Shown: positions 41,660 to 52,200 of the stretch, piece after piece | Position numbering within the stretch: the first letter of the stretch is position 1 | Layout: every line of letters starts with the position of its first letter | Origin: Paenibacillus sp. YYML68 | GTDB lineage: Bacteria; Bacillota; Bacilli; Paenibacillales; NBRC-103111 | Reading direction: 5' to 3' | DNA: 64,000 bases | Assembly: GCF_027923405.1 (NCBI RefSeq) | Contig: NZ_BQYI01000001.1 | Location: 4,008,501-4,072,500, forward strand | Translations under genes and position numbers: made by a program | The notes under the pieces: model-generated | Told to the model about the DNA's origin: nothing | The model's input: the letters and a program-made list of their open reading frames with translations, nothing else | The model's database searches: none

Positions 41660-44600
41660 CTATGGACGAACCAGCTCTTGCTTCAGGCCATGTCCCGCCA
41701 TCATCAGCAATTGCTGCTTAAGCTGCTCACCTAGCTGACACATGAGCGTATATTCGAACAGATGATGATTGTAACGAATGCTGTAATGCAGGCAGCTGTT
41801 CACGATGTGAGCGTTCAGCTCCAGCTGATACGGCCAAGGCATATCGCCATCAATGAGGTCACCCACCGGCATATCAGATACCGAGATCGACTCATCCCGG
41901 ACGCCGTCCTCGAATTGGCCCAAATAATTGAATAATAGATCAGGCATGACCTTGAACGTCATACCTTGGGTGTAGGCTGGTTCAGTCATAAACCGCAATA
42001 GCGTATAGCCAAGGCCTCTGATCGGAACGCTCTGATTAGCCCGGGCTACAGACACGATCTGAACGGATATCTCCTCATCCTCCAGCTCATATACGACGGG
42101 ATAGCACGCTGTAAACCACCCGACCGTGCGTGTCAGGTCCAGCCGCTCGGCGAACTCATAACGGCCGTGACCCTCCAAATCGATCGCAATGCGCCGCTGC
42201 CCTGTCCAAGTCTTGATCGTTCTTGTCCATGCGGCGAGCAGAAGATCCTGGAACTCAGACTGATACGCTGCAGGGGCTTCGCGCAGAAGCTGCTCCGTCT
42301 GCTCGCGAGTCAGCTGGCTCTCCAGCTCCATCATATCGGAGAAGGTATGCCGCGGCGGCTCTTCCCCTACCGTATGCTCCGTTAGTCGAGCACTCGGAAT
42401 AGCCTGCAGCACCTGGCTCCAGTAAGGCTGTTGCTCTATAATTTCCCTGCTGCTTGCATAATGCGACAGCTGCTCGCTCCAGCTTCGGAACGACGTTGAC
42501 TTAGCCGGGAGCAAGAGCGCCCGATCCTCCCGCATACAGCCGTACGCCTGTGCGAAGTCCTCCAGAATAATGCGCCACGATACGGCATCAATAACGAGGT
42601 GATGAACGATGATCAGCAGGTGGTCTCCTGTTCCCGTATGGAACAGTCCGAGCTTGACCAGCGGTCCAGTCTCTAATTGTATACTGCGCTGAAGCCTGTT
42701 TGCTTCCTGAAGAATGATCCGCTCGACCTCCGATTGCTCCTGCAATTGAAATACGTCTAGCTCGAAGCAATCGCTGCCAACCGCTCTGTTAAACTGTCTG
42801 ATGCCATATTCATCTCGCGTATAAATCATCCGTAGCGCATCGTGATGCTCCGTCAAATGCCTGAAGGCTCGACGGACCTCATGCTCCTGCCAGCCTTCGG
42901 CGTGCTTCAGCATGATAGCCTGATTCCAGTGTGACGGCTGCTCCTGAAGAGCGAACACCCATTGCTGAACGGGCGTCAACGGCACCTCGCCTGTAACCTC
43001 ATCGGGGCACTCCTGAGCTCCAGCCTCCCTAGTCAGCTTCGGAGCTACCTCCATAATAGTAGGAGAGTCGAATAGCTGCTTGACCTTGAGCTGATAGTTC
43101 AGCTTGGCAAGCTTGGCGCATATTTGCAGCGCCTTGATCGAATCGCCGCCCAATTCGAAGTATGGCTCATCTATCCCAATCTCCGCTATGCCCAGCACGT
43201 CCATCCATACTTGTACTAGCACCTCTTCCTCCTGATTACGCGGTCTCACCTTCGCCTTATCAGACATGGACGGCTCCGGAAGGCGCTTCACATCGATCTT
43301 GCCATTCGCTGTTAATGGCAGCTCGGTCAGTTGGATGAAGCAAGAGGGGATCATGTACTCGGGAAGCCGTGCAGCCATGTAGGATCGCAGCGTAGAAGCA
43401 GCCAGCTCTACATCGTAGACGCTCGACGAATAATAGGCGGCAAGCGCTACTGTACCGTCCTCACGAGCAGGGGCCACAACGATGGCTTCATGGAGATCCG
43501 GATGCCCCAGCAGACAAGCTGTGACTTCCCCCAGCTCGACCCGGTGCCCTCTCACCTTAACCTGATGATCCAGTCTCCCCATATACTCAATGGTGCCGTC
43601 CGGTAGCCAGCGAGCCAAATCCCCGGTTCGATACAGACGCGCCCCCACCTTGAACGGATGAGCGATGAAGGAGCGCTCTGTCAATTGCGGCCTATTGAGA
43701 TAGCCTCGGGCGACCCCCTCGCCACCGATGCACAGCTCGCCCGGAACGCCGACAGGCTGCAGCTGACTCGACTCATTCAAGATGTAGACTTCCGTATTCA
43801 TAATCGGTCTTCCGATCGTAACCTGCTCCGAAGCTGCATGAAGCACCGACCATGTCGCGCAAACTGTCGCTTCGGTTGGCCCGTAGGCGTTGATCAGCTT
43901 ACGCCCTTCGCCCCACTTGGCCACGAGCTCCAACGTACACGCTTCGCCAGCCGTCACAATGGTCTGTAGCGCCTCAAGCGGCTCGTACTCCATCGTTCGA
44001 AGCAAGGAAGGCGGCAAGGTTGCGACTTGAATGCCGTTCATACTCAGCCATTCCGCGATTCCCCGCTCCATCAGAATGTGCTTGTCCTCCATATACAGCG
44101 TCGCTCCAGCTATAAGGGTCGGGAATATTTCCCACACCGAAGCATCAAAGCTGCTGGACGCGAACTGGATGACCCGGGTACCCTCTTGGATGCCCAGCTC
44201 GCCCGCGACTAGCGTCAAGTTACATAGGCTGCGATGCTCGATCATGACACCCTTGGGCTTACCCGTTGAACCTGAGGTATAGATCACATAAGCGAGGTCC
44301 TCGGGCTGCACATCAGAACGCGGATTGCATTCTACCATCTCAGACCAATCAGAGGGCCGATCAATGGGCAGCAACTCTCCGTCGTAATCCTCGTCATCGA
44401 GCACCCCTGTCACAGCATACTCAGTAACCACGATCCGCGCCTTGCTGTCCTCCAGAAAATAACGGATGCGTTCAGCCGGATACGATGGATCGATCGGTAA
44501 ATAGGCGGCTCCAGCCTTCAGCACTCCAAGGACACCGACCAATAAGTCCAGCGATGGCCTCAGCATGACACCGACGATATCACCACTACCAACCCCCTTC

Positions 44601-47600
44601 CTCTGCAGAAGAAGCGCGACCTGATTCGCCCGCATATTCAGCTCGGAATAGGTCATGCTCCTCCCTCTCCAGACGGCTGCCGGCAGTTCTGGCGACATGT
44701 CGACACGGGCTTCGAATAGCTCGATGATAGTCGAATTGCGGAAGGGCGCCTCGTAAGGAGGATTGAACTCACTGCATATGCGCTTCACCTCGTCATCTGT
44801 CACCATGCGAATCGTGCCAAGCTTGGACTGCGGCTTACGGACAATTTCAGCCACGACCTGCTTGTAATGACTTGCCAGCCTCTCCATTGTAGCGGGACCG
44901 AACAGACGACGGTTATATGTAAGCCGTACCTCGAGCTTGTCCGAAGCCGTAATCTCCCACGTTAGATCGAGCTTCGCCGCCTCTTCACTGAAGGCAGCCT
45001 CCGTTATCTCAAGACCCGGCACTGTGAGTTGAACTGGCTCCCATGTCTGCAGCATGAACATCGTGTCGAACAACGGGTTGCGGCTTGAGTCCCGCTGCAG
45101 CTGGACGCATCTGATCAGCTCCTCCAGCGGATAATCACCATGCTCATAAGCCGCAAGCAGCTCCTGCTTGACCGCTTGCAAATGGTCTATGAACGTTCGT
45201 TCATCCTCCAGCTGAATTCGCAGCGGGATCACATTGGCAAACATCCCTACCGTTTGCTCCAGCTGCGCGGTATGACGGCCAGACAACGGTGTGCCCACCA
45301 CAAGATCTCGCTGACCTGAATATTTAGCCAGCACGATCATGTATACGGCCATCAGCGTCATGAACAGCGTCACGTGCTCCCGGACCGCCAGCTCCTTCAA
45401 GCTCGAGGTCATTTCATGATCCAGCTCAAAAAGCAGCGTGCTCCCTTCAAACGTCTGCACCGGCGGTCTCACCTCATCTGTCGGGAGGCTCAAAATCGGG
45501 AGCTCTCCTGAAAAACGACTGACCCAGTATTGCTCCTGGCACTTGAATTCGTCGCTCTTCACCCACCGCTTCTGCCAAGCGGCGTAGTCTGAATACTCGA
45601 ACGTAAGAAGCGGCAGCGCCTTGCCTTGATACAACTGAAGCAGATCATGAACAACAATATGGACGGACAGCCCATCGCACACAATATGGTGGACGTCCAT
45701 GAGCAGCACATATCGATCCTCATCATTCACATGCAACAGAGCGGCACGGAACAACGGCGCTCGCTCCAGTTGGAACGGTTGAACGAAGGCCCGCATCTCT
45801 AGCTCCAGCTCCATTTGTGCAACATTTCGATACGTCAAGCTCAGCTCGACTTGGTCATGTACCCGGAAGACGAGCTCCTCGTTCTCCATATGAAATGAGG
45901 TGCGCAACGCTTCATGACGTACTGTCAACTGCTGCACAGCACGCTCCAGCTGCGCTTCATCCAGCTTGCCTCGAATATCTAGAGCGAACGGTACGTTATA
46001 GCCGACCTCGGTATCGTCGAATTGCTGAATGGAATACAATCTCAACTGCTGAGACGTTGCCGAATAGAACGTTGCCTGTTCCGCCTTCTCCAGCGGGACC
46101 GTCCCCCGCTCGCTGCGCATGGCAGCCACATAATTTGCCATCTGCCGAATGGAAGGATGGAGGAGGACGGCTGAGATCGGAATATCGATACGAAGCGCCT
46201 TCTGCAGCCTGGATACGATCATCGCCGCTTTCAGAGAGTGACCGCCAAGTTGAAGAAAATGCTCGTTCATACCGATGCTCTCGTGGCCGAGCACCTGCTG
46301 ATAAATACGCAGCAAGGTGAACTCCAGCTCATTGCGCGGCTCTGCGTAATCGGTATGCAGTCTTGCAGCCTTCGGCTCCGGAAGCGCATCCCGCTTGATC
46401 TTGCCGTTAGAGGTCACTGGCATCGCCTCCAGCCGAAGGAAGAAGGAAGGCACCATATACTCCGGCAAGCTCGCAGCCATATGCTCTCGCAACCCCTCCA
46501 AGTCTCCATCCCCGTCAGCCACGTAATAGGCGCACAGACAATCGGCTCCTGTGTGGTCCGGTCTGGCCAGCACAATACCTTCTCTTATGCCCTCATAGCG
46601 GAGCAGCTGGGTGTTGACTTCTCCAAGTTCAATTCGATGACCTCTGATCTTCACCTGATGATCGATACGCCCCACATATTCCAGCTCTCCGTTAGGCAGG
46701 GCTCTAACCAGATCTCCTGAGCGGTACATGCGCTCGCCGGGCACGAACGGGTTCTCCATGAATCGATTCCGAGTTAACTCCGGACGGTTCAGGTAGCCTC
46801 GCGCCACCCCTTCACCACTCACGTACAGCTCCCCTGGAATGCCAGGCGGCAGGAGCCGCATCCGATCATCCATCACATACGTGCGAAGCGTCGGGATCGG
46901 ATGGCCAATATTACTGACGTTGCTCTCCATTTCGGCACGGGTGATTCGTTTGTACGTCACATGCACCGTTGTCTCGGTAATTCCATACATATTGATAAGC
47001 TCGGTCACCGGGTATTTATGATGCCAAGCTCTCAACTGAATAGGTGCTAACGCTTCACCGCCAAAAACAACTTTGCGAATGTGCAGGTGATCTTCGTGAT
47101 CGGCCTCCTCCTGTATGAGCATATTGAATGAGGATGGTGTTTGATTCAGGATGGTTACCTTCTGCTCCAGCAGCAGCTCACGGAATTTACGGGCATCCCG
47201 CGCCGTAGACGCAGGCACAATGACGAGCCTGCCTCCGTACAGGAGCGCACCGTACATCTCCCAGACGGAGAAATCGAAGCACATGGAATGAAACAACGTC
47301 CATACGTCATGCTCATGGAAATCGAACAAGTTACAGCTATTAAACAACAGCCTTACGACATTCCGATGCTCGACAAGTACGCCCTTCGGCTTCCCGGTGG
47401 AGCCCGATGTATAGATGATGTAAGCAGCTGAATTCGACGGCACGTCCAGCCCAAGATTCACGCCCTGCTGCGCTTCTTGCAGCTTCTCCCCATACGACTC
47501 CGCCAAGGTCACAACGGTTCCTTCATAGGTAATCAGAGCATCCAAGCTGTGATCGGTAACCAGCAACGGCGCCTTGCTGTCCTCCAGCGTATATTGGATG

Positions 47601-49258
47601 CGCTCAGCCGGATATTCAGGATCGATGGGCAAGTAGGCAGCTCCCGCCTTCATAATTGCCAGTATGCTGATGATCATAGATAAGGAGCGCTGAACCGACA
47701 GCGCCACGATCGTCTCCTGCCCCGCCCCGGCATCACGAAGCACACGGGCGAATCGGTTCGAAGCCTCGTTCAATTGCTGGTACGTCATCGTCTTGTCGAG
47801 ATGAACGACCGCAATATGGTCCGGATAGCGAGCCGCCTGTTCTTCAAAGAGCCCGTGTATCGTTTTATCCACTGGGTAGGTGGCAGAGGCAGTCATCTGC
47901 TGCGCAGCATGCATCGCCTGCTTCTCTGCACTCAATAGAAGCTCCAGCTCATTGAGACAGCGATCAGGGTTATCGAGAACGAACATCAAGATCGTATTCA
48001 TATGAGTTGACATGCGTTGCATAAAATCTGATGTGTAGGCCTGCTCGTTGTAGCCGAAACAGATGTCAAGCTCATCCCCAGGTTGAATGATGACCGTCAA
48101 ATCATAATTTGTATACTCCAGCGAGCTGCCCTCGGTGAAGGTGAAGCCCAGACGCTCGCTGCATTCCTTAAGCGTGTCCAGCGAGGAAGCATAGTTCTCA
48201 AACACGACAAGATGCTGGACAAGCTGACCGCCGCAAGCCGAGACGCTCTGAATGTCCGCGAGCGAGCTGTATTCATAGCTTTTGGACTCCAACACCTCCC
48301 CATGAAGTCTACGAACGAGGCTTGTGAACGAATCCTCCTGCTCCGTTCTCACCCGGACAGGAACCGTGTTGATAAGTAATCCGACCATCCGTTCCACGTC
48401 TAATAGCTGTGGTGGGCGTCCGGATACGACCGAGCCGAATACGACATCATCTTGCCGACTATATAGCTGAAGCAGAACGCCCCATACGGACAGCATTACA
48501 TGATTTAACGTCGTCTGGAGCTTCCTCGACAGCTCCGCCAGACGCTGTGTCGTCGCCCTGTCCAGTCGAAGCGATTGTTCACCGTGCTTATAGCCGAGGC
48601 CGCTTCCATTCAGCTGTCGCGGAATCGTAACCGACTCCTCGTACCCGTCCAGATACGTCCGCCAGTAGCTTAACGCTTGCTCGGAAGGCTGCAGCCTCAG
48701 CCACTTGATATACTGACTGTATGACGGAGCAGCACCTAGCCGAAGATCATGGCCTTCGTTGAGCTGCTCGTATCCGGTCCACAGGTCCTCCAGCACGAGC
48801 CCCCAGCACCAGCCGTCCATAATAATATGGTGAAAGTTCCAGATCAGCTCATATTGCATGCTTGAACGCTTCAGCAGATGAAGGCGCAGCAGCATATCCT
48901 TCGATAAGCAGAACGTGCGGCTGCGATCCTGCTCCTTATACGCCTTCACGTAATCATCCTGCTCCGTCTCGGACAGGTGAGAGAGATCTATATACGTAAG
49001 CTTAGCTTCCCGGTGTCTGTACACGACCTGAATCGGCTTGCTCACCTTCTCATACACGAACACGGTACGAAGTACATCATACTTGTCCACCACTGCCTGA
49101 TAGCTCTGCTCCAGCATGGACACCTTAACGCTACCTTCCAGTATTGCTGAGCCTTGAACAAAATATTGCGGCTCGCTGGCAGCCTTCATCGCATGAAACA
49201 GCATTCCTGTCTGCAGAGGCGTCAGCTCATACATATCGAGAATATTACTCTTATCCAA
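41660..49258 (-). CDS. NRPS, two modules: C-A(Thr)-T-C-A(Phe)-T-E
   Basis: About 2532 aa. The order is C (HHIIMDGW ~145), A (YTSGSTGKPKG ~620), T (LGGHSLKA ~1010), C (HHIVCDG ~1190), A (~1670), T (LGGDSIKA ~2040) and E (HHLVIDAVSW ~2220). By-eye ten-residue signatures are DFWNVGMVHK for the first A domain (threonine type) and DAWTVAAVCK for the second (phenylalanine type). The E domain predicts D-Phe. The first C domain follows an E domain upstream, so it should be of the D-accepting type. The protein ends shortly after the E domain with GHGLKQELVRP, with no thioesterase and no docking tail like those of the two preceding synthetases. The TTG start at 49258 was chosen from AAGGTGG and by alignment to the next synthetase's N-terminus. 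The final E domain has EGHGRYEF where EGHGREE is usual. Confidence 0.93.
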   Translation of the reverse strand: MDKSNILDMYELTPLQTGMLFHAMKAASEPQYFVQGSAILEGSVKVSMLEQSYQAVVDKYDVLRTVFVYEKVSKPIQVVYRHREAKLTYIDLSHLSETEQDDYVKAYKEQDRSRTFCLSKDMLLRLHLLKRSSMQYELIWNFHHIIMDGWCWGLVLEDLWTGYEQLNEGHDLRLGAAPSYSQYIKWLRLQPSEQALSYWRTYLDGYEESVTIPRQLNGSGLGYKHGEQSLRLDRATTQRLAELSRKLQTTLNHVMLSVWGVLLQLYSRQDDVVFGSVVSGRPPQLLDVERMVGLLINTVPVRVRTEQEDSFTSLVRRLHGEVLESKSYEYSSLADIQSVSACGGQLVQHLVVFENYASSLDTLKECSERLGFTFTEGSSLEYTNYDLTVIIQPGDELDICFGYNEQAYTSDFMQRMSTHMNTILMFVLDNPDRCLNELELLLSAEKQAMHAAQQMTASATYPVDKTIHGLFEEQAARYPDHIAVVHLDKTMTYQQLNEASNRFARVLRDAGAGQETIVALSVQRSLSMIISILAIMKAGAAYLPIDPEYPAERIQYTLEDSKAPLLVTDHSLDALITYEGTVVTLAESYGEKLQEAQQGVNLGLDVPSNSAAYIIYTSGSTGKPKGVLVEHRNVVRLLFNSCNLFDFHEHDVWTLFHSMCFDFSVWEMYGALLYGGRLVIVPASTARDARKFRELLLEQKVTILNQTPSSFNMLIQEEADHEDHLHIRKVVFGGEALAPIQLRAWHHKYPVTELINMYGITETTVHVTYKRITRAEMESNVSNIGHPIPTLRTYVMDDRMRLLPPGIPGELYVSGEGVARGYLNRPELTRNRFMENPFVPGERMYRSGDLVRALPNGELEYVGRIDHQVKIRGHRIELGEVNTQLLRYEGIREGIVLARPDHTGADCLCAYYVADGDGDLEGLREHMAASLPEYMVPSFFLRLEAMPVTSNGKIKRDALPEPKAARLHTDYAEPRNELEFTLLRIYQQVLGHESIGMNEHFLQLGGHSLKAAMIVSRLQKALRIDIPISAVLLHPSIRQMANYVAAMRSERGTVPLEKAEQATFYSATSQQLRLYSIQQFDDTEVGYNVPFALDIRGKLDEAQLERAVQQLTVRHEALRTSFHMENEELVFRVHDQVELSLTYRNVAQMELELEMRAFVQPFQLERAPLFRAALLHVNDEDRYVLLMDVHHIVCDGLSVHIVVHDLLQLYQGKALPLLTFEYSDYAAWQKRWVKSDEFKCQEQYWVSRFSGELPILSLPTDEVRPPVQTFEGSTLLFELDHEMTSSLKELAVREHVTLFMTLMAVYMIVLAKYSGQRDLVVGTPLSGRHTAQLEQTVGMFANVIPLRIQLEDERTFIDHLQAVKQELLAAYEHGDYPLEELIRCVQLQRDSSRNPLFDTMFMLQTWEPVQLTVPGLEITEAAFSEEAAKLDLTWEITASDKLEVRLTYNRRLFGPATMERLASHYKQVVAEIVRKPQSKLGTIRMVTDDEVKRICSEFNPPYEAPFRNSTIIELFEARVDMSPELPAAVWRGRSMTYSELNMRANQVALLLQRKGVGSGDIVGVMLRPSLDLLVGVLGVLKAGAAYLPIDPSYPAERIRYFLEDSKARIVVTEYAVTGVLDDEDYDGELLPIDRPSDWSEMVECNPRSDVQPEDLAYVIYTSGSTGKPKGVMIEHRSLCNLTLVAGELGIQEGTRVIQFASSSFDASVWEIFPTLIAGATLYMEDKHILMERGIAEWLSMNGIQVATLPPSLLRTMEYEPLEALQTIVTAGEACTLELVAKWGEGRKLINAYGPTEATVCATWSVLHAASEQVTIGRPIMNTEVYILNESSQLQPVGVPGELCIGGEGVARGYLNRPQLTERSFIAHPFKVGARLYRTGDLARWLPDGTIEYMGRLDHQVKVRGHRVELGEVTACLLGHPDLHEAIVVAPAREDGTVALAAYYSSSVYDVELAASTLRSYMAARLPEYMIPSCFIQLTELPLTANGKIDVKRLPEPSMSDKAKVRPRNQEEEVLVQVWMDVLGIAEIGIDEPYFELGGDSIKALQICAKLAKLNYQLKVKQLFDSPTIMEVAPKLTREAGAQECPDEVTGEVPLTPVQQWVFALQEQPSHWNQAIMLKHAEGWQEHEVRRAFRHLTEHHDALRMIYTRDEYGIRQFNRAVGSDCFELDVFQLQEQSEVERIILQEANRLQRSIQLETGPLVKLGLFHTGTGDHLLIIVHHLVIDAVSWRIILEDFAQAYGCMREDRALLLPAKSTSFRSWSEQLSHYASSREIIEQQPYWSQVLQAIPSARLTEHTVGEEPPRHTFSDMMELESQLTREQTEQLLREAPAAYQSEFQDLLLAAWTRTIKTWTGQRRIAIDLEGHGRYEFAERLDLTRTVGWFTACYPVVYELEDEEISVQIVSVARANQSVPIRGLGYTLLRFMTEPAYTQGMTFKVMPDLLFNYLGQFEDGVRDESISVSDMPVGDLIDGDMPWPYQLELNAHIVNSCLHYSIRYNHHLFEYTLMCQLGEQLKQQLLMMAGHGLKQELVRP

Positions 49259-49286
49259 GATAAGGTCCACCTTTCGAATCGATTCA

Positions 49287-52200
49287 TTATGGCTGTAGCG
49301 CCTCCAATATATCGTCCAGCTCCTCCACAGTCAGCTTGGCGGCAGTGAAATCGCTCGGTGTCAGCTTCGATGAGGCCTGCTGCATACAATGCTCGGCTAT
49401 TCGCTGAAGATTCTCGCCATATCGCAGGCTCAGCCTCTCGACCGTGCGCCGAGTCAAGTGATGCTCGGAATACCCGAGCTTGAACAATAATCCGTCCTTC
49501 GTCAGCATACCGGTAAGCTCCAGCTTGTATGGAGCCGTGACGTAGGCACTGCCCAGCGCACCCGTCTCCTGCTGTATCAAGGTGGCACCCCCCTCTGATG
49601 CATCTCCGATCTCACCGAGGTAATTGAATAATATGTCCGGCTTCAGGGAGAACGTGCCATGATCCTTCATGTCAGCAGGCGTTAAATACTTCAATATTCC
49701 GTAGCCGATGCCTCTTGACGGTATGGCGCTTAGTACCTCCTTCACCTGTCTCCATACATGAGCCGGAGATCGTTCCTGAACCGGGAATACAACCGGATAG
49801 AGCGAGGTGAACCAGCCGATTGTTCGCGTCAGGTCGATCCCATCCTCGAGGACCTCCCTGCCGTGTCCCTCCAGATCAATGGCTACCTTGGAGCTGCCTG
49901 TCCATTCGGCAATCGTGATGACGAGAGCTGCAAGCAGCAGCTCCTGCATATCCGTACGGTTCATGCTCGCACTTGTCCGAAGCTGCTGTGCTGCCACCCG
50001 ATCCACAAGCAACGTCACGTCCTCATGAAGCTCCGTATCGCCATAAGGCACCTCCTCTGTCGGCAGTGAATCAATCGTCGACGCTGCTAGGCTATGCCAA
50101 TAGCGTAGCTCCTGCATAAGCTGATCGCTCACCGCGTACCGCTCAAGGCATGCACACCATTCCATATAAGATGTCGTCTTGTCTTGCAAATGTACGCGCT
50201 CCTGTCGCTGCAGCTGTTCGTACGCCGCTTGGAAGTCATCGAGCAGGATACTCCAGGACACTCCGTCGATAACCAGATGATGAATAGACAGAAGCAAGTA
50301 GTCGCCTTCTCCCTCGGTCTTGAACAGTGCCCCTGCTGTCAACGGACCCGTTGCTAGCTGCAATGATCGATGCACCTGCTCTCCCTGCCGCTCGATGCAA
50401 GTCTGGGCACCCTCTTCCTCCTCAAGCCACACCACTCGCAGTTCCAGCTGCGCTTCAGACTCCGGCCTGAAGTACGGGAGGAAGCTGCCGTCAGGCTGTG
50501 GGACGAACACCGTTCGCAGCGCATCATGATGGCGAATGATCGCATTCATCGCCTCGACGACGATTGCTTGCTCCCAGCCCTGCTTCCGGTGCAAGAGCAC
50601 CGCCTGGTTCCAGTGATGGTGATTCTCCAGCTCCAGCTCGAAGAACCAGCGCTGAATCGGTGACAGTAACCCTTCCCCTATGATCGGTGCTTGACTCACC
50701 CTGCGGACGTTCTCTCGCATGCACGGTGCCAGCTCCCGGATGGTAGGTCGCTTGAAGAAATCCGACATGTCCACGCGCAGTCCGCGCTTGTTCAATTGAG
50801 CTGCCACATGTATGGCCTTGATCGAGTCGCCGCCCAGCTCGAAGAAGTTATCGGTCACCCCAACCTGCTCGACCTTCAATACATCCTGCCACACCTCTGC
50901 CAGCCATTGCTCCCGCTCATCTGCAGGTGCGCTGTACTCGCCTGCTGCTGCTCGCTCAGGCTCAGGCAGTGCCTTGCGGTCCAGCTTGCCATTATGAGTT
51001 AGAGGCAACCGGTCCATGTGTACGAAGCAAGACGGTATCATATATTCCGGCAGCTTAGCCGCCAGCTGTCGTCTTAGCTCTGAGGCATCCAGCCCAGCAT
51101 GGGCTGTATAATACGCACACAGATACAGATCACCTGCTGAGTCACTCCTTGCCACGACTACGGCTTCCCGAGCGATCCCACTGTCCATAAGACAACCAGC
51201 GACTTCATCCAGCTCGATTCGGTAGCCTCTGATCTTCACCTGATTATCGATGCGGCCCAAATATTCAATCTGACCGTCAGGCAGCCAGCGTGCCAGATCG
51301 CCTGTCCGATAGAGGCGGCCTCCCTGTACCATAGGATGCTGCACGAATCGCTCCTGTGTCAGCTCGTCGCGATTCATATATCCGCGTGCCAAACAATTGC
51401 CGGAAATACATAGCTCACCTGGGACCCCGATTGGCTGTAGCTGCATCCGATCGTTCATAATCCACAGCTGTACATTATGTATCGGTCTGCCAATCGGAAC
51501 GATTCGTGGCTCCTCCTGCTCCGGACAATTGTAATACGATACATCAATGGTCGCCTCTGTCGGGCCATACAGATTGTACAGACGAGCCGGATGCCCGGTC
51601 CGCTGGAATCGGGCTACGTGACTTGGCAGCAGCGCTTCACCGCTCGTAAACACGCGGGTCAAGCTTCCCAGCTGCTCGATCGTGCCAGGCAGCTCCATGT
51701 AGGTCAAGAACGTGTTCAACATGGAAGGTACAAAATGGATGCTCGTTACCCCGTGCTTGGCGATAGCTTGAATCATCGTCTCCGGCGACTTCTCCGCCTC
51801 CGGCTCCAGTACACTCAATGAAGCCCCGACAAAAAACCACATAAACAGCTCCCAGACCGAGACGTCAAATACAATGGGCGTCTTCTGCAGCAGCACATCG
51901 CAAGGTGCGATGCCATATTCACGAACCATCCAGCTGAGCCGATTATATACGGTACCATGCTCGATCATCACACCCTTCGGAAGCCCCGTGGAGCCTGACG
52001 TATACAGCACATACGCTAGATCATGAGCATCATTCACTGGTAGTGGGTTGGCAGACTCGCCATTATACAGCTCTAGCTCATCTGCATAGATGCACTCCAC
52101 CTGAAGACCATCGGCTAGAGGTGGAAGCGAATGCTCCGTCAGAAGCAGCCGAGCATGGCTGTTACCTAGCATATAAGCGGCTCGATCCTGCGGAAATTGG

